DNA of 64,000 bases from Amphibiibacter pelophylacis (GTDB lineage: Bacteria > Pseudomonadota > Gammaproteobacteria > Burkholderiales > Burkholderiaceae_C). Positions 52,536 through 60,184 of this stretch are shown in pieces (the first letter of the stretch is position 1; every line of letters starts with the position of its first letter). The stretch covers positions 110,777 to 174,776 of the forward strand of contig NZ_JAWDIE010000004.1 in assembly GCF_037688875.1 (NCBI RefSeq), in the 5' to 3' direction. The notes under the pieces are model-generated. The model saw only the letters and a program-made list of their open reading frames with translations. It made no database searches and was not told the DNA's origin. Made by a program: the position numbers and the translations under genes.

Positions 52536-53486
52536 ATGACAATCAAAGTCGCACTCGCTGGCGCTGGCGCCTTCGGCATCAAGCATCTGGACGGCATCAG
52601 GAACATCGAGGGCGTCGAGGTGGTCTCGCTCGTCAGCCGCGATCTGGACAAGACGCGCCAGGTGGCCGACCAGTACGGCATCGCCCACGTCAGCACCGAA
52701 CTGGCCGACAGCCTGGCGCTGAAGGAAGTTGATGCCGTCATCCTGTGCACGCCCACGCAGATGCACGCCGCGCAGGCCAATGCCTGCCTGGAAGCGGGCA
52801 AGCACGTGCAGGTCGAGATCCCGCTGTGCGACGTGCTGGCCGAGGGCGAGGCGCTGCTGGACCTGCAGCGCAAAACCGGCCTCGTGGCCATGTGCGGGCA
52901 CACGCGCCGCTTCAATCCCAGCCACCAGTACGTGCACCAGCGGATCACGGCGGGCGAGTTCAGCATCCAGCAGATGGATGTGCAGACCTATTTCTTCCGG
53001 CGCAGCAACATGAACGCGCTGGGCCAACCGCGCTCCTGGACCGACCACCTGCTGTGGCACCACGCCGCGCACACGGTTGACCTGTTCGCTTACCAGTCTG
53101 GCTCGCCCATTGTGAAGGCCAACGCCCTCCAGGGCCCGATCCACCCCACGCTGGGCATCGCCATGGACATGAGCCTGCAGCTGAAAGCCGAAAACGGCGC
53201 GATCTGCACGCTGAGCCTGTCCTTCAACAACGACGGCCCGCTGGGCACTTTCTTCCGCTACATCGGCGACACCGCGACCTACCTCGCGCGCTACGACGAC
53301 CTGTACACCGGCAAGGACGAGAAAATTGACGTCAGCCCCGTGGCCGTCAGCATGAACGGCATCGAGCTGCAGGACCGCGAGTTCTTCGCCGCCATCCGCG
53401 AAGGCCGCGAGCCCAATGCCAGCCTGGCGCAGGTGCTGCCCTGCTACCGCGTGCTGCACGGGCTGGAGCAGCAGCTGGGCGCCTGA
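52536..53486 (+). CDS. ligC: 4-carboxy-2-hydroxymuconate-6-semialdehyde dehydrogenase
   Basis: The 316-residue protein is a Gfo/Idh/MocA oxidoreductase: Rossmann loop ALAGAGAFGIKHLDGI, LCTPTQMHA, EIPLCDVLAEGEALL and FFRRSNMNALGQPRSWTDHLLWHH, as in LigC/PmdC. It oxidises the hemiacetal form of the ring-cleavage product to 2-pyrone-4,6-dicarboxylate with NADP. It ends the lig operon, before a hairpin. Confidence 0.95.
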   Translation: MTIKVALAGAGAFGIKHLDGIRNIEGVEVVSLVSRDLDKTRQVADQYGIAHVSTELADSLALKEVDAVILCTPTQMHAAQANACLEAGKHVQVEIPLCDVLAEGEALLDLQRKTGLVAMCGHTRRFNPSHQYVHQRITAGEFSIQQMDVQTYFFRRSNMNALGQPRSWTDHLLWHHAAHTVDLFAYQSGSPIVKANALQGPIHPTLGIAMDMSLQLKAENGAICTLSLSFNNDGPLGTFFRYIGDTATYLARYDDLYTGKDEKIDVSPVAVSMNGIELQDREFFAAIREGREPNASLAQVLPCYRVLHGLEQQLGA

Positions 53487-53488
53487 GC

Positions 53489-53519
53489 GGACAAGACCCC
53501 CAAGCCGGTCTTTCCGTCC
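53489..53519 (+). terminator. Hairpin after ligC
   Basis: AAGACC/GGTCTT form a stem with an 8-base loop, and GGAC/GTCC can extend it. Only a short T-run follows, so termination may be partial. Confidence 0.35.
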
Positions 53520-53576
53520 ACCCATCCTCCCGGCCACCCCGTGCCAGGATGCACCCATGACTTGCAGGAGAGCGCA

Positions 53577-54482
53577 ATGAGCGATCAGCCCATGGTCCGC
53601 GAGGACATTCCCAGCCCGCCCAACCCCCTGGGCATGGACGGCATCGAGTTCGTCGAATACGCCACCCACCGCCCGCAGGCGCTGGGCCAGGTGCTGGAGG
53701 CCATGGGCTTCTGCCCGGTCGCCCGCCACCGCTCGCGCGAGGTGACGCTCTACCGCCAGGGCGGCATGAATCTGGTCGTCAACGCCAGCCCCGACGACAG
53801 CCGCGTGGTCGCTGCGCGCGACAGCCAGCCCGTGCTATCGGCGGTGGCCTTTCGCGTGCAGGACGCCCAGCGCGCCCACGCCCACTGCCTGGATCTCGGC
53901 GCCTGGGACGTGCCCAGCCACGCGCGCGGCATGGAGCTGCACATTCCGGCCATCCAGGGCCCCGGCGGCAGCCGCTTTTACTGGGTGGACCGCTGGCGGG
54001 ATTTCTCCATTTTCGACATCGATTTCGTCCCGATTCCGGGCGTGGACACGCACCCCCCGGCGATCGCGGGCATGGATTATTTCGGCCTGGTGCAGTACGT
54101 CGGCCTGGATCGCGCCAGCGACTGGCAGGCCTGGTACGGCCACCTGCTGGGCTTCACGCCGCTGCCGGACGACGAACGCTTTGGCATCCTGCCCAAGGGC
54201 CGGGTGCTGCGCAGCCCCTGCCACCGCTTTTTCTGGCAGCTTATCGAGCCCGAAACCTGGGGCGACGCGATCACGCCCAGCAGCGAATACCTGCAGCGCA
54301 TCGGCCTTGGCACGCACGACGTTTCTGGCGCCGTGCAGGCGCTGCAGGCGCGCGGCGTGCGCTTTGTCGAAGCCGCCGGGCTGCGCCAGGGCGAGACCGG
54401 CGCCCACGGAGCCCTCACGCGCGGCGAGCTGGGTGGGGTGGCCTTCGAGCTGGTGCGCCGCCCCGAATGGAGCGTGTCATGA
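53577..54482 (+). CDS. HPPD-like VOC protein (detached C-terminal domain of QuiC1 type)
   Basis: The ATG at 53577 has GGAG 7 bases upstream. The 301-residue protein has two VOC modules like 4-hydroxyphenylpyruvate dioxygenase: GMDGIEFVEYATHRPQAL then GMDYFGLVQYVGLDRASDW, with GTHDVSGAVQAL and GGVAFELVRRPEW later. The first metal histidine of HPPD appears replaced (MDYFGL). Pseudomonas QuiC1 fuses such a domain behind its 3-dehydroshikimate dehydratase domain. Here it is a separate gene placed before the dehydratase, with an ATGA overlap. Function is uncertain. Confidence 0.75.
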   Translation: MSDQPMVREDIPSPPNPLGMDGIEFVEYATHRPQALGQVLEAMGFCPVARHRSREVTLYRQGGMNLVVNASPDDSRVVAARDSQPVLSAVAFRVQDAQRAHAHCLDLGAWDVPSHARGMELHIPAIQGPGGSRFYWVDRWRDFSIFDIDFVPIPGVDTHPPAIAGMDYFGLVQYVGLDRASDWQAWYGHLLGFTPLPDDERFGILPKGRVLRSPCHRFFWQLIEPETWGDAITPSSEYLQRIGLGTHDVSGAVQALQARGVRFVEAAGLRQGETGAHGALTRGELGGVAFELVRRPEWSVS

Positions 54483-55402
54483 AGCGCCTGGACGGCTTTG
54501 GCATGGACACCATCACCCTGGCCGGACCGCTGGAGGCCCGGCTGGCAGCCATGCAGCGCGCCGGATTCAGCCAGGTGATGTTGTCGGCGCGCGATCTGGT
54601 CGGACACCCAGGCGGCGTCGATGCGGCCGTGGCCGCCGTGCGCGCCAGTGGCCTGCGTCCGACGGGCTTTCAGGTGCTGCGCGATTTCGAAGGCCTGTCC
54701 GATCACCTGCACCACTACAAGGTGGATATCGCGCAGAGCATGCTGCAGATGTGCGCCGCGCTGGGCAGCCGCGTGCTGCTGGCCTGCTCGTCCACCTCGC
54801 GCCACGCCAGCAGCGATCCGGACAAGCTCGCCCGCGATCTGCACAAGCTGGCCATGATGGCGCTGCCGCTGGGCATCCGCGTCGCCTACGAGGCGCTCTC
54901 CTGGGGACGTCACGTCAACGAATTCACCCAGGCCTGGGACCTGGTCGAGCGTGCCAACGCGCCCAACCTGGGCATAGGCATCGATTCCTTCCACATCTTC
55001 GCCAGCGAAACGCCCCTGGACGCGCTGGAGCAGATCGACCCCGACAAAATCTTCCTCGTCCAGCTGTCGGATTTCATGTGGCAGGACACGCCCACCTTTG
55101 AGGACCGCATGCAGACAGCGCGCACCTTCCGCGTCTTTCCCGGCGAAGGCGTGCACAGCGAGGCGCTGGCGCAACTGGTGCTCAAGCTGGACGCCATCGG
55201 CTACGCGGGCGATTACAGTTACGAGGTTTTTAACGACGATTACCAGCAGTTGCCGCTGGATACCGTGGCCGAGCGCGCCCGCGCCAGCACACTGTGGCTG
55301 GTCCACGAGGTGCTGCACCGCAGCGCGCCGCTGACGCTGCCGCCCGGCCTGCGCGCCCTTCGCGGCACTCACCCCGGCACTCACCCTGGAGCTTATGCAT
55401 GA
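54479..55402 (+). CDS. quiC: 3-dehydroshikimate dehydratase (sugar phosphate isomerase fold)
   Basis: The ATG at 54479 overlaps the previous stop; one 12 bases earlier is possible. The 307-residue TIM-barrel protein has GFQVLRDFEGL, VAYEALSWGRHVNEFTQAW, GIGIDSFHIF, DKIFLVQLSDF, RVFPGEG and YEVFND, matching the dehydratase half of Pseudomonas QuiC1 as I recall it. Acidic metal ligands are in YEAL, IDSFH and YEVF. It converts 3-dehydroshikimate to protocatechuate. The C-terminus has a short THPG repeat. Confidence 0.88.
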   Translation: MKRLDGFGMDTITLAGPLEARLAAMQRAGFSQVMLSARDLVGHPGGVDAAVAAVRASGLRPTGFQVLRDFEGLSDHLHHYKVDIAQSMLQMCAALGSRVLLACSSTSRHASSDPDKLARDLHKLAMMALPLGIRVAYEALSWGRHVNEFTQAWDLVERANAPNLGIGIDSFHIFASETPLDALEQIDPDKIFLVQLSDFMWQDTPTFEDRMQTARTFRVFPGEGVHSEALAQLVLKLDAIGYAGDYSYEVFNDDYQQLPLDTVAERARASTLWLVHEVLHRSAPLTLPPGLRALRGTHPGTHPGAYA

Positions 55403-56439
55403 CGGATTCTTCCCAGCCTTCTTCGCTGTCTTCTCCCCGCCCTCTGGGCCGCGCCCGTGTCCAGGCCATCGGCCTGGGCTGCATGAACGTCTGCCACGCC
55501 TACGGCGCCGCCCTGCCCGACGAGCAGGCCCGCGCGCTGATCCGCCAGGCGCTGGATCTGGGCGTGGATCACTTCGACACGGCCACGCTCTACGGCTTTG
55601 GCGCCAGCGAAACGCTGGTCGGCCAGGCGCTGCGCGGCGAGCGCCAGCGCTTTTTCCTGGCCAGCAAATGCGGCATGGGCGGCGTGGATGTGGAAGGTAG
55701 CGGGCGCCTGGTGCGCGTCATCGACGGCCGCCCCGCCACCTTGCGCGCGCAGTGCGAGGCTTCGCTGCGCCGCCTGCAGACCGATCACATCGACCTGTAC
55801 TACCTGCACCGGCACGACCCGCGCGTGCCCATCGCCGAGAGCGTGGGCGAACTGGCCCGGCTGCAGGCCGAGGGCAAAATCGGCGGCATCGGCCTGTCGG
55901 AGGTGTCGGTGGCGCTGCTGCGCCAGGCGCACGCCGAGGCGCCCATCACCGCCATCCAGAACGAGTTCTCGCTGTGGACGCGCAACCCCGAAATCGCGCT
56001 GCTGGACGCCACCCGCGAACTGGGCGTGGCGCTGGTCGCTTTCAGCCCGCTGGGCCGGGGTTTCCTGACCGGCCGCCTGCGCCAGGTGGACGATCTGGCC
56101 GCAGGCGACATCCGCCGCCACATGCCCCGCTTTGCCCCGGACGCCTACGCCGCCAACCTGCGCCTGCTGCCTGCCCTGCAGGCGCTGGCCGACGAGGCCG
56201 GCTGCTCGCTGGCGCAACTGGCGCTGGCCTGGGTGCTGGCGCAGGGGACGCACGTGCACGCCATCCCCGGCACGCAGCGCGCTGAACACCTGCGGGAGAA
56301 CCAGGCCGCACTCGGCCTGACGATCCCGCCCGGGCTGATCGCACGGGCCAGCGCCGCGCTGCGCCACGAGCAGGTGGTCGGCGCACGCTACAACGCGCAG
56401 GGCACCAGCGAGGTGTTTTCCGAAGAGTTTGCCTCCTGA
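55399..56439 (+). CDS. Aldo/keto reductase
   Basis: The start at 55399 overlaps the dehydratase stop (ATGA). The 346-residue protein has the aldo/keto reductase layout: AIGLGCMNVCHAYG, DHFDTATLYGFGASE, ASKCGMGG, IDLYYLHRHDPRVPI, GIGLSEVS, SPLGRGFLTGRL and the NADPH-binding AIPGTQRAEHLREN. Catalytic Asp, Tyr, Lys and His positions are occupied. Its role in the quinate/protocatechuate cluster is unknown; reduction of an aromatic aldehyde or a cyclic ketone would fit. Confidence 0.87.
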   Translation: MTDSSQPSSLSSPRPLGRARVQAIGLGCMNVCHAYGAALPDEQARALIRQALDLGVDHFDTATLYGFGASETLVGQALRGERQRFFLASKCGMGGVDVEGSGRLVRVIDGRPATLRAQCEASLRRLQTDHIDLYYLHRHDPRVPIAESVGELARLQAEGKIGGIGLSEVSVALLRQAHAEAPITAIQNEFSLWTRNPEIALLDATRELGVALVAFSPLGRGFLTGRLRQVDDLAAGDIRRHMPRFAPDAYAANLRLLPALQALADEAGCSLAQLALAWVLAQGTHVHAIPGTQRAEHLRENQAALGLTIPPGLIARASAALRHEQVVGARYNAQGTSEVFSEEFAS

Positions 56440-56477
56440 GCCGCGCAGCACCGCAGTTCTTTTCTGAAAGCAGTCCC

Positions 56478-57311
56478 ATGATCAACGGCCACACCGAACT
56501 CATCGCCCACATCGGCTACCCGACGCACAGCTTCAAGTCGCCGATGATCTACAACCCCTGGTTTGAAAAGACCGGGGTCAACGCCCTGGTCGTGCCCATG
56601 GGCTGCCAGAGCGCCGATTACCCGGCCTTCCTGCGCAGCCTGTTCACGCTGACCAACATCCGTGGCGCGCTGATCACCATGCCGCACAAGGTGGTGACGG
56701 TGGGGCTGCTCGACGAGGTCACGCCCACCGTGCGCGTGGCCGGGGCGTGCAACGCCGTGCGCCGCCTGCCGGACGGGCGTCTGGGGGGCGATCAGTTCGA
56801 TGGGGCCGGTTTCGTGCGTGGCGTGCAGCGCAAGGGCCTGGCCCTGGGCGGCGCCCGCGTGCTGGTGGTGGGCAGCGGCGGCGTGGGCTGCGCCATCGCG
56901 GCCTCGCTGGCCGGATCAGGCATCGCGCACATCAGCGTGTTTGATGTCAACGCCGCCGCCGCAGAAGGCCTGGCGCAGCGCATCCGCGAGAACTACACGG
57001 ATATCGACGTCGCCACCGGCCACTGCGACCCGGCGGGCTTCGATCTGGTCGTCAACGCCACGCCCATGGGCATGAACGAGGGCGATCCCCTGCCCATTGA
57101 CGTCTCGCGCCTGTCGCCGGACACCTTTGTCGGCGAAGTCGTCATGCGCACCGAAATGACCGCCTTCCTGACCGCCGCCGCCGCGCGAGGCTGCCGCGTG
57201 CAGGTGGGCTCGGACATGCTCTTCGAGATGATTCCCGCCTATCTGGAATTTTTCGGCTTCCCGTCCGCCACCGCGCAGGAGCTGCGCGAGGTGGCGCGGC
57301 TGGCATATTGA
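56478..57311 (+). CDS. Shikimate/quinate dehydrogenase family protein
   Basis: The 277-residue protein is an AroE-family enzyme: GYPTHSFKSPMIYNPWFE for substrate binding, catalytic Lys71 in TMPHKVV, D108 in DQFDGAGF, and the dinucleotide loop VVGSGGVGCAIA. After the second strand it reads VFDVN, an acidic residue that points to NAD rather than NADP use, as in catabolic quinate/shikimate dehydrogenases. It should oxidise quinate or shikimate to the 3-dehydro acid used by the dehydratase two genes upstream. Confidence 0.85.
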   Translation: MINGHTELIAHIGYPTHSFKSPMIYNPWFEKTGVNALVVPMGCQSADYPAFLRSLFTLTNIRGALITMPHKVVTVGLLDEVTPTVRVAGACNAVRRLPDGRLGGDQFDGAGFVRGVQRKGLALGGARVLVVGSGGVGCAIAASLAGSGIAHISVFDVNAAAAEGLAQRIRENYTDIDVATGHCDPAGFDLVVNATPMGMNEGDPLPIDVSRLSPDTFVGEVVMRTEMTAFLTAAAARGCRVQVGSDMLFEMIPAYLEFFGFPSATAQELREVARLAY

Positions 57312-57451
57312 GGCGCGTGCTGGCCGAAGGACAAGGCGATCTGGTCCGAAAAACCGACCTGAGCGGACTGCGGGATCAAATCGACTTCCGCTTTAGCGGG
57401 ATGGATGCCCATTTCGCCCGGCCATCCGTCTAAACCCCGCGCACCAGAAAC
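57312..57451. other. Gap between the dehydrogenase gene and the tRNA terminator
   Basis: About 140 bases without a recognisable gene or signal. Short open frames exist on both strands but match no family I know. Confidence 0.5.
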
Positions 57452-57480
57452 AAAAAGGCCCTGCATCGCTGCAAGGCCTT
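57452..57480 (-). terminator. Intrinsic terminator after tRNA-Val
   Basis: On the minus strand AAGGCC plus TGCA pair with TGCA and GGCCTT around a short loop, followed by a T-run. It ends the tRNA (or dnaQ-tRNA) transcript. Confidence 0.8.
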
Positions 57481-57488
57481 GAATGTAC

Positions 57489-57563
57489 TGGTGGGCGGTA
57501 CAAGATTCGAACTTGTGACCCCTGCCGTGTGAAGGCAGTGCTCTACCACTGAGCTAACCGCCC
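57489..57563 (-). tRNA. tRNA-Val (anticodon CAC)
   Basis: The 75-base cloverleaf has a 7-bp acceptor stem (GGGCGGT/ACCGCCC), D arm GCTC/GAGC, anticodon stem CTGCC/GGCAG with loop TTCACAC (anticodon CAC), T arm ACAAG/CTTGT with loop TTCGAAT, discriminator A and an encoded CCA. It reads GUG codons. It lies 55 bases after dnaQ on the same strand and may be processed from its transcript. Confidence 0.96.
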
Positions 57564-57618
57564 GAATTGTGCACTGTACCGCTGTAAGAGCGGCATCGCA
57601 AAAATCGGTAAGCAAAGA

Positions 57619-58350
57619 TTATGGCACAGCTTTGGGCCACTTGAGCTTGCCGCCGCTGGATTTGTCGATTTCGGACAACATCGCCTGGTGCGCGGCCAGC
57701 TCCTCGGCGCTGGCGACGGGCACGGGCAGCTCCAGGCCGCGCAGCGCGGGGGGCAGGCTGCGGCGCAGCGCCTTTTGGCCGTTGACGCTACTGGCGCCGG
57801 AAGCCTCGTCGCGTTCGCCGAACAGGGTTTTCTGGCCGCGCGTCATGCGCACGAAAACCTCGCCCAGCAGCCCCGCGTCCAGCAACGCGCCGTGCAGGGT
57901 GCGGCCGGTGTTGTCCACGTCCAGGCGCTTGCACAGCGCGTCCAGCGAGTTCATCTTGCCCGGCCAGGTCTGACGCGCCAGCACCAGCGAATCGGTGATG
58001 GTGCTGGCCAGATCCTTCAGGCGCGGCTGGCCGCAGGACGAAAACTCGGCGTCCAGAAAGGCCGTGTCGAAGGGCGCGTTATGGATGATGACCTCGGCGC
58101 CGCGCAGGTAATCGGCCAGCTCGCGGGCGATGGCGGCGAAGAGGGGTTTGTCGCTCAGGAACTCGGTCGTCAGGCCGTGTACGCGCAGTGCGCCTTCGCT
58201 GCTGTCGCGCTCGGGGTTAAGGTAGAAATGAAGGTCGTTGCCTGTCGGTTCGCGGCCGATGTACTCCACACAACCGATTTCGACGATGCGGTCGCCCTCG
58301 TCGGGCGAGAAGCCGGTGGTTTCGGTATCGAGAAAAATCTGGCGCAGCAT
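57619..58350 (-). CDS. dnaQ: DNA polymerase III epsilon subunit
   Basis: The 243-residue proofreading exonuclease has Exo I FLDTETTGFSPDEGDRIVEI, Exo II HNAPFDTAFLDAEF and Exo III HGALLDAGLLGEVF, then a C-terminal tail that should bind the alpha subunit. It removes mismatched 3' ends during replication. It is followed on the same strand by tRNA-Val. Confidence 0.95.
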   Translation of the reverse strand: MLRQIFLDTETTGFSPDEGDRIVEIGCVEYIGREPTGNDLHFYLNPERDSSEGALRVHGLTTEFLSDKPLFAAIARELADYLRGAEVIIHNAPFDTAFLDAEFSSCGQPRLKDLASTITDSLVLARQTWPGKMNSLDALCKRLDVDNTGRTLHGALLDAGLLGEVFVRMTRGQKTLFGERDEASGASSVNGQKALRRSLPPALRGLELPVPVASAEELAAHQAMLSEIDKSSGGKLKWPKAVP

Positions 58351-58384
58351 GGGGGCGTCCGTGAAATTAGAGGTCTGGCGGCGG

Positions 58385-60103
58385 TCAGTTCTGGGTGGCG
58401 ACCCAGTCGATCAGGACATCAAAAGCCCGGGCGGCCTTTTCAGCGCCCGCGCCATTGACCAGCGCCACCAGGGTGTACATGCGGCCATTGCGCCCGCGCA
58501 CATAACCGGCCACGGCCTTGACGTCGCGCAGTGTACCGGTCTTGAGGTGGCCGCTGCCCGGCGTGGCGTGCGATTTGCGCAACGTGCCATCCACCCCGAC
58601 CAGCGGCAGGCTGCTGACAAATTCGGGCATCACCGCACTGCCCCAGGCCGTCTGCAGCAGACGCGTGAACTGGACGGCCGAGAGCTGCGTGTGGCGCGAC
58701 AGTCCCGAGCCGCTGTCGATCACGAAGCTGCCGGGCGCCAGGCCCAGGCGGTCCTGCATCCAGCCCGACAGGCTGGCACGGGCATCGTCCAGCGTGACCG
58801 AAGGCAGGGGCGACAGCGCAGGTGGCAACGCAGCGGCCGAAGCTGCGCTGGCCGCTTCTTCCGGGTCAGAGGCCGGCTCAGCCGGTGCGGGCGCGCGGCG
58901 CTGCTGAAGCGCCATGGTGAGGAAAATCTGCTGCGCCATCACGTTGTTGCTGTATTTGTTGACGTTGCGCACCACCTCGGCCAGGGGCGGCGAATCCAGC
59001 GACCAGGTCGGCGGTGCCAGCGGCGCGGCGCCGGAGCGCACCTGCCCCGTCAGCGTGCCACCCATGGCCGTCCAAAGCCCCTGCAGCGCGCGGGCGTTGA
59101 AGTGTGCCGGATCCAGCGCCAGCGACCACTGGCGCACGCCGCAGGCCGCCGGGTAGCGGCCCGAAAACGCCACACCGCTGGCTGTGAGCTGGCGGCCCAC
59201 GCGGCTCTGCCAGTCGCCGCAGGGGCCATCGGCCAGCGGCACGGTCGGCGGCACAGCCAGCCCGGCCAGCGGCGGCAGGGCCTCGACCTGCGCCACGCCT
59301 TCAAGAGGGCGCGGCGTGAAGGCCAGCGTCACCGCCTTGTAATTCAGCAGCAGCGCGTCGGGCTGCACGTTGTAGCTGCGGTCGCCCTCGCCATCAAAAG
59401 CGGCCGGGTCGGTCTGGGGCAGGCGAAAGGCCTGGTTGTCCAGAACGATATCGCCTTCGATGCGGCGCACGCCCTGCTGCCACAGCGGCCACAGCGCCAG
59501 CCACAGGCGCTCGACCACCAGCTGCGGGTCGCCCTGGCCCTGCACGACCAGATCGCCCTTGAACGTATCGCCCTGCACGCGGCCCTGCAGCCACACCGGC
59601 GTCTGCCAGCGCCAGGCTGGGCCCAGCGTGTCCAGCGCGGCGAAGGTGGTGAAGAGCTTGGTCGCCGACGCCGGGTTGCGCGGCGTGTCGGGCGCCACCG
59701 CCAGCAGCGGCGCGGCGGCCGCATCGCCCGCCGCCTGCACCACCACCGACACGGCGCCCGGCACGATGCCGGCCTGGGTGAAGGCGCTCTGTACCGCGTC
59801 GGGCAGGCGCGAGGACTGCGCGGGCGGCAGGCGCTGCGGCGCCGGGGTGGCGGCAGCACTGACTTCAGCCGGCATGGGCAGGCTGGCGGCATCGGCGCTG
59901 GCCAGCTGCCAGCTGGGGTAATCGATCTGGTCGGATTCGGGAGCAGCGGGCGATTTCAGCGCCTGCGGCAGCGCCGCCAGCAGGCGGGTGCTGGCCTGCG
60001 GCACGGCCGGGACCAGCCACAGGCCCAGCGCGACACCAGCGCCTAAAACAGGCAGCGCCAGCCAAGGCGAAGTGAGTGAACGGCGGCGGGAAGAGAGAGA
60101 CAT
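58385..60103 (-). CDS. dacB: D-alanyl-D-alanine carboxypeptidase/endopeptidase (PBP4)
   Basis: The start at 60103 (MSLSSRRRSLTSPWLALPVL) gives a basic N-terminus and a hydrophobic export segment; the open frame runs on upstream but against the divergent gene. The 572-residue protein has the penicillin-binding motifs SATK (SxxK), YSNN (SxN) and HLKTGTL (KTG), and the PBP4 insert between the first two. An Ala/Pro/Glu-rich insert lies near residue 420. It trims peptidoglycan peptides in the periplasm. Confidence 0.9.
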   Translation of the reverse strand: MSLSSRRRSLTSPWLALPVLGAGVALGLWLVPAVPQASTRLLAALPQALKSPAAPESDQIDYPSWQLASADAASLPMPAEVSAAATPAPQRLPPAQSSRLPDAVQSAFTQAGIVPGAVSVVVQAAGDAAAAPLLAVAPDTPRNPASATKLFTTFAALDTLGPAWRWQTPVWLQGRVQGDTFKGDLVVQGQGDPQLVVERLWLALWPLWQQGVRRIEGDIVLDNQAFRLPQTDPAAFDGEGDRSYNVQPDALLLNYKAVTLAFTPRPLEGVAQVEALPPLAGLAVPPTVPLADGPCGDWQSRVGRQLTASGVAFSGRYPAACGVRQWSLALDPAHFNARALQGLWTAMGGTLTGQVRSGAAPLAPPTWSLDSPPLAEVVRNVNKYSNNVMAQQIFLTMALQQRRAPAPAEPASDPEEAASAASAAALPPALSPLPSVTLDDARASLSGWMQDRLGLAPGSFVIDSGSGLSRHTQLSAVQFTRLLQTAWGSAVMPEFVSSLPLVGVDGTLRKSHATPGSGHLKTGTLRDVKAVAGYVRGRNGRMYTLVALVNGAGAEKAARAFDVLIDWVATQN

Positions 60104-60131
60104 ATCGGGTCCAGGGGGTCGGGTGGCTCTA

Positions 60132-60157
60132 TTACACTGGCGGTTTGGCGAGTGTAA
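60132..60157. promoter_or_regulatory. Inverted repeat between dacB and tsaB-rimI
   Basis: TTACACT and AGTGTAA are exact 7-base arms 12 bases apart. They could bind a dimeric regulator. The minus strand also reads TTTACA-N18-TAATAG, a plausible sigma70 promoter for dacB, so overlapping promoters explain part of the symmetry. Confidence 0.5.
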
Positions 60158-60184
60158 ACCCGCTCTCTCGCCGGGCAGGATGCG

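Noticed and set aside
51342..53729. A 795-codon minus-strand frame across the ligA-ligB-ligC region
   Set aside because: Antisense shadow of well-identified dioxygenase and dehydrogenase genes.
53577..54482. True 4-hydroxyphenylpyruvate dioxygenase
   Set aside because: The protein is shorter than HPPD (301 against about 350 residues), lacks one expected metal histidine, and is coupled to a dehydroshikimate dehydratase gene rather than tyrosine catabolism genes.
57489..57563. tRNA-Val as an attachment site of a genomic island (the catabolic cluster)
   Set aside because: No integrase gene and no direct repeat of the tRNA 3' end was noticed in the window.
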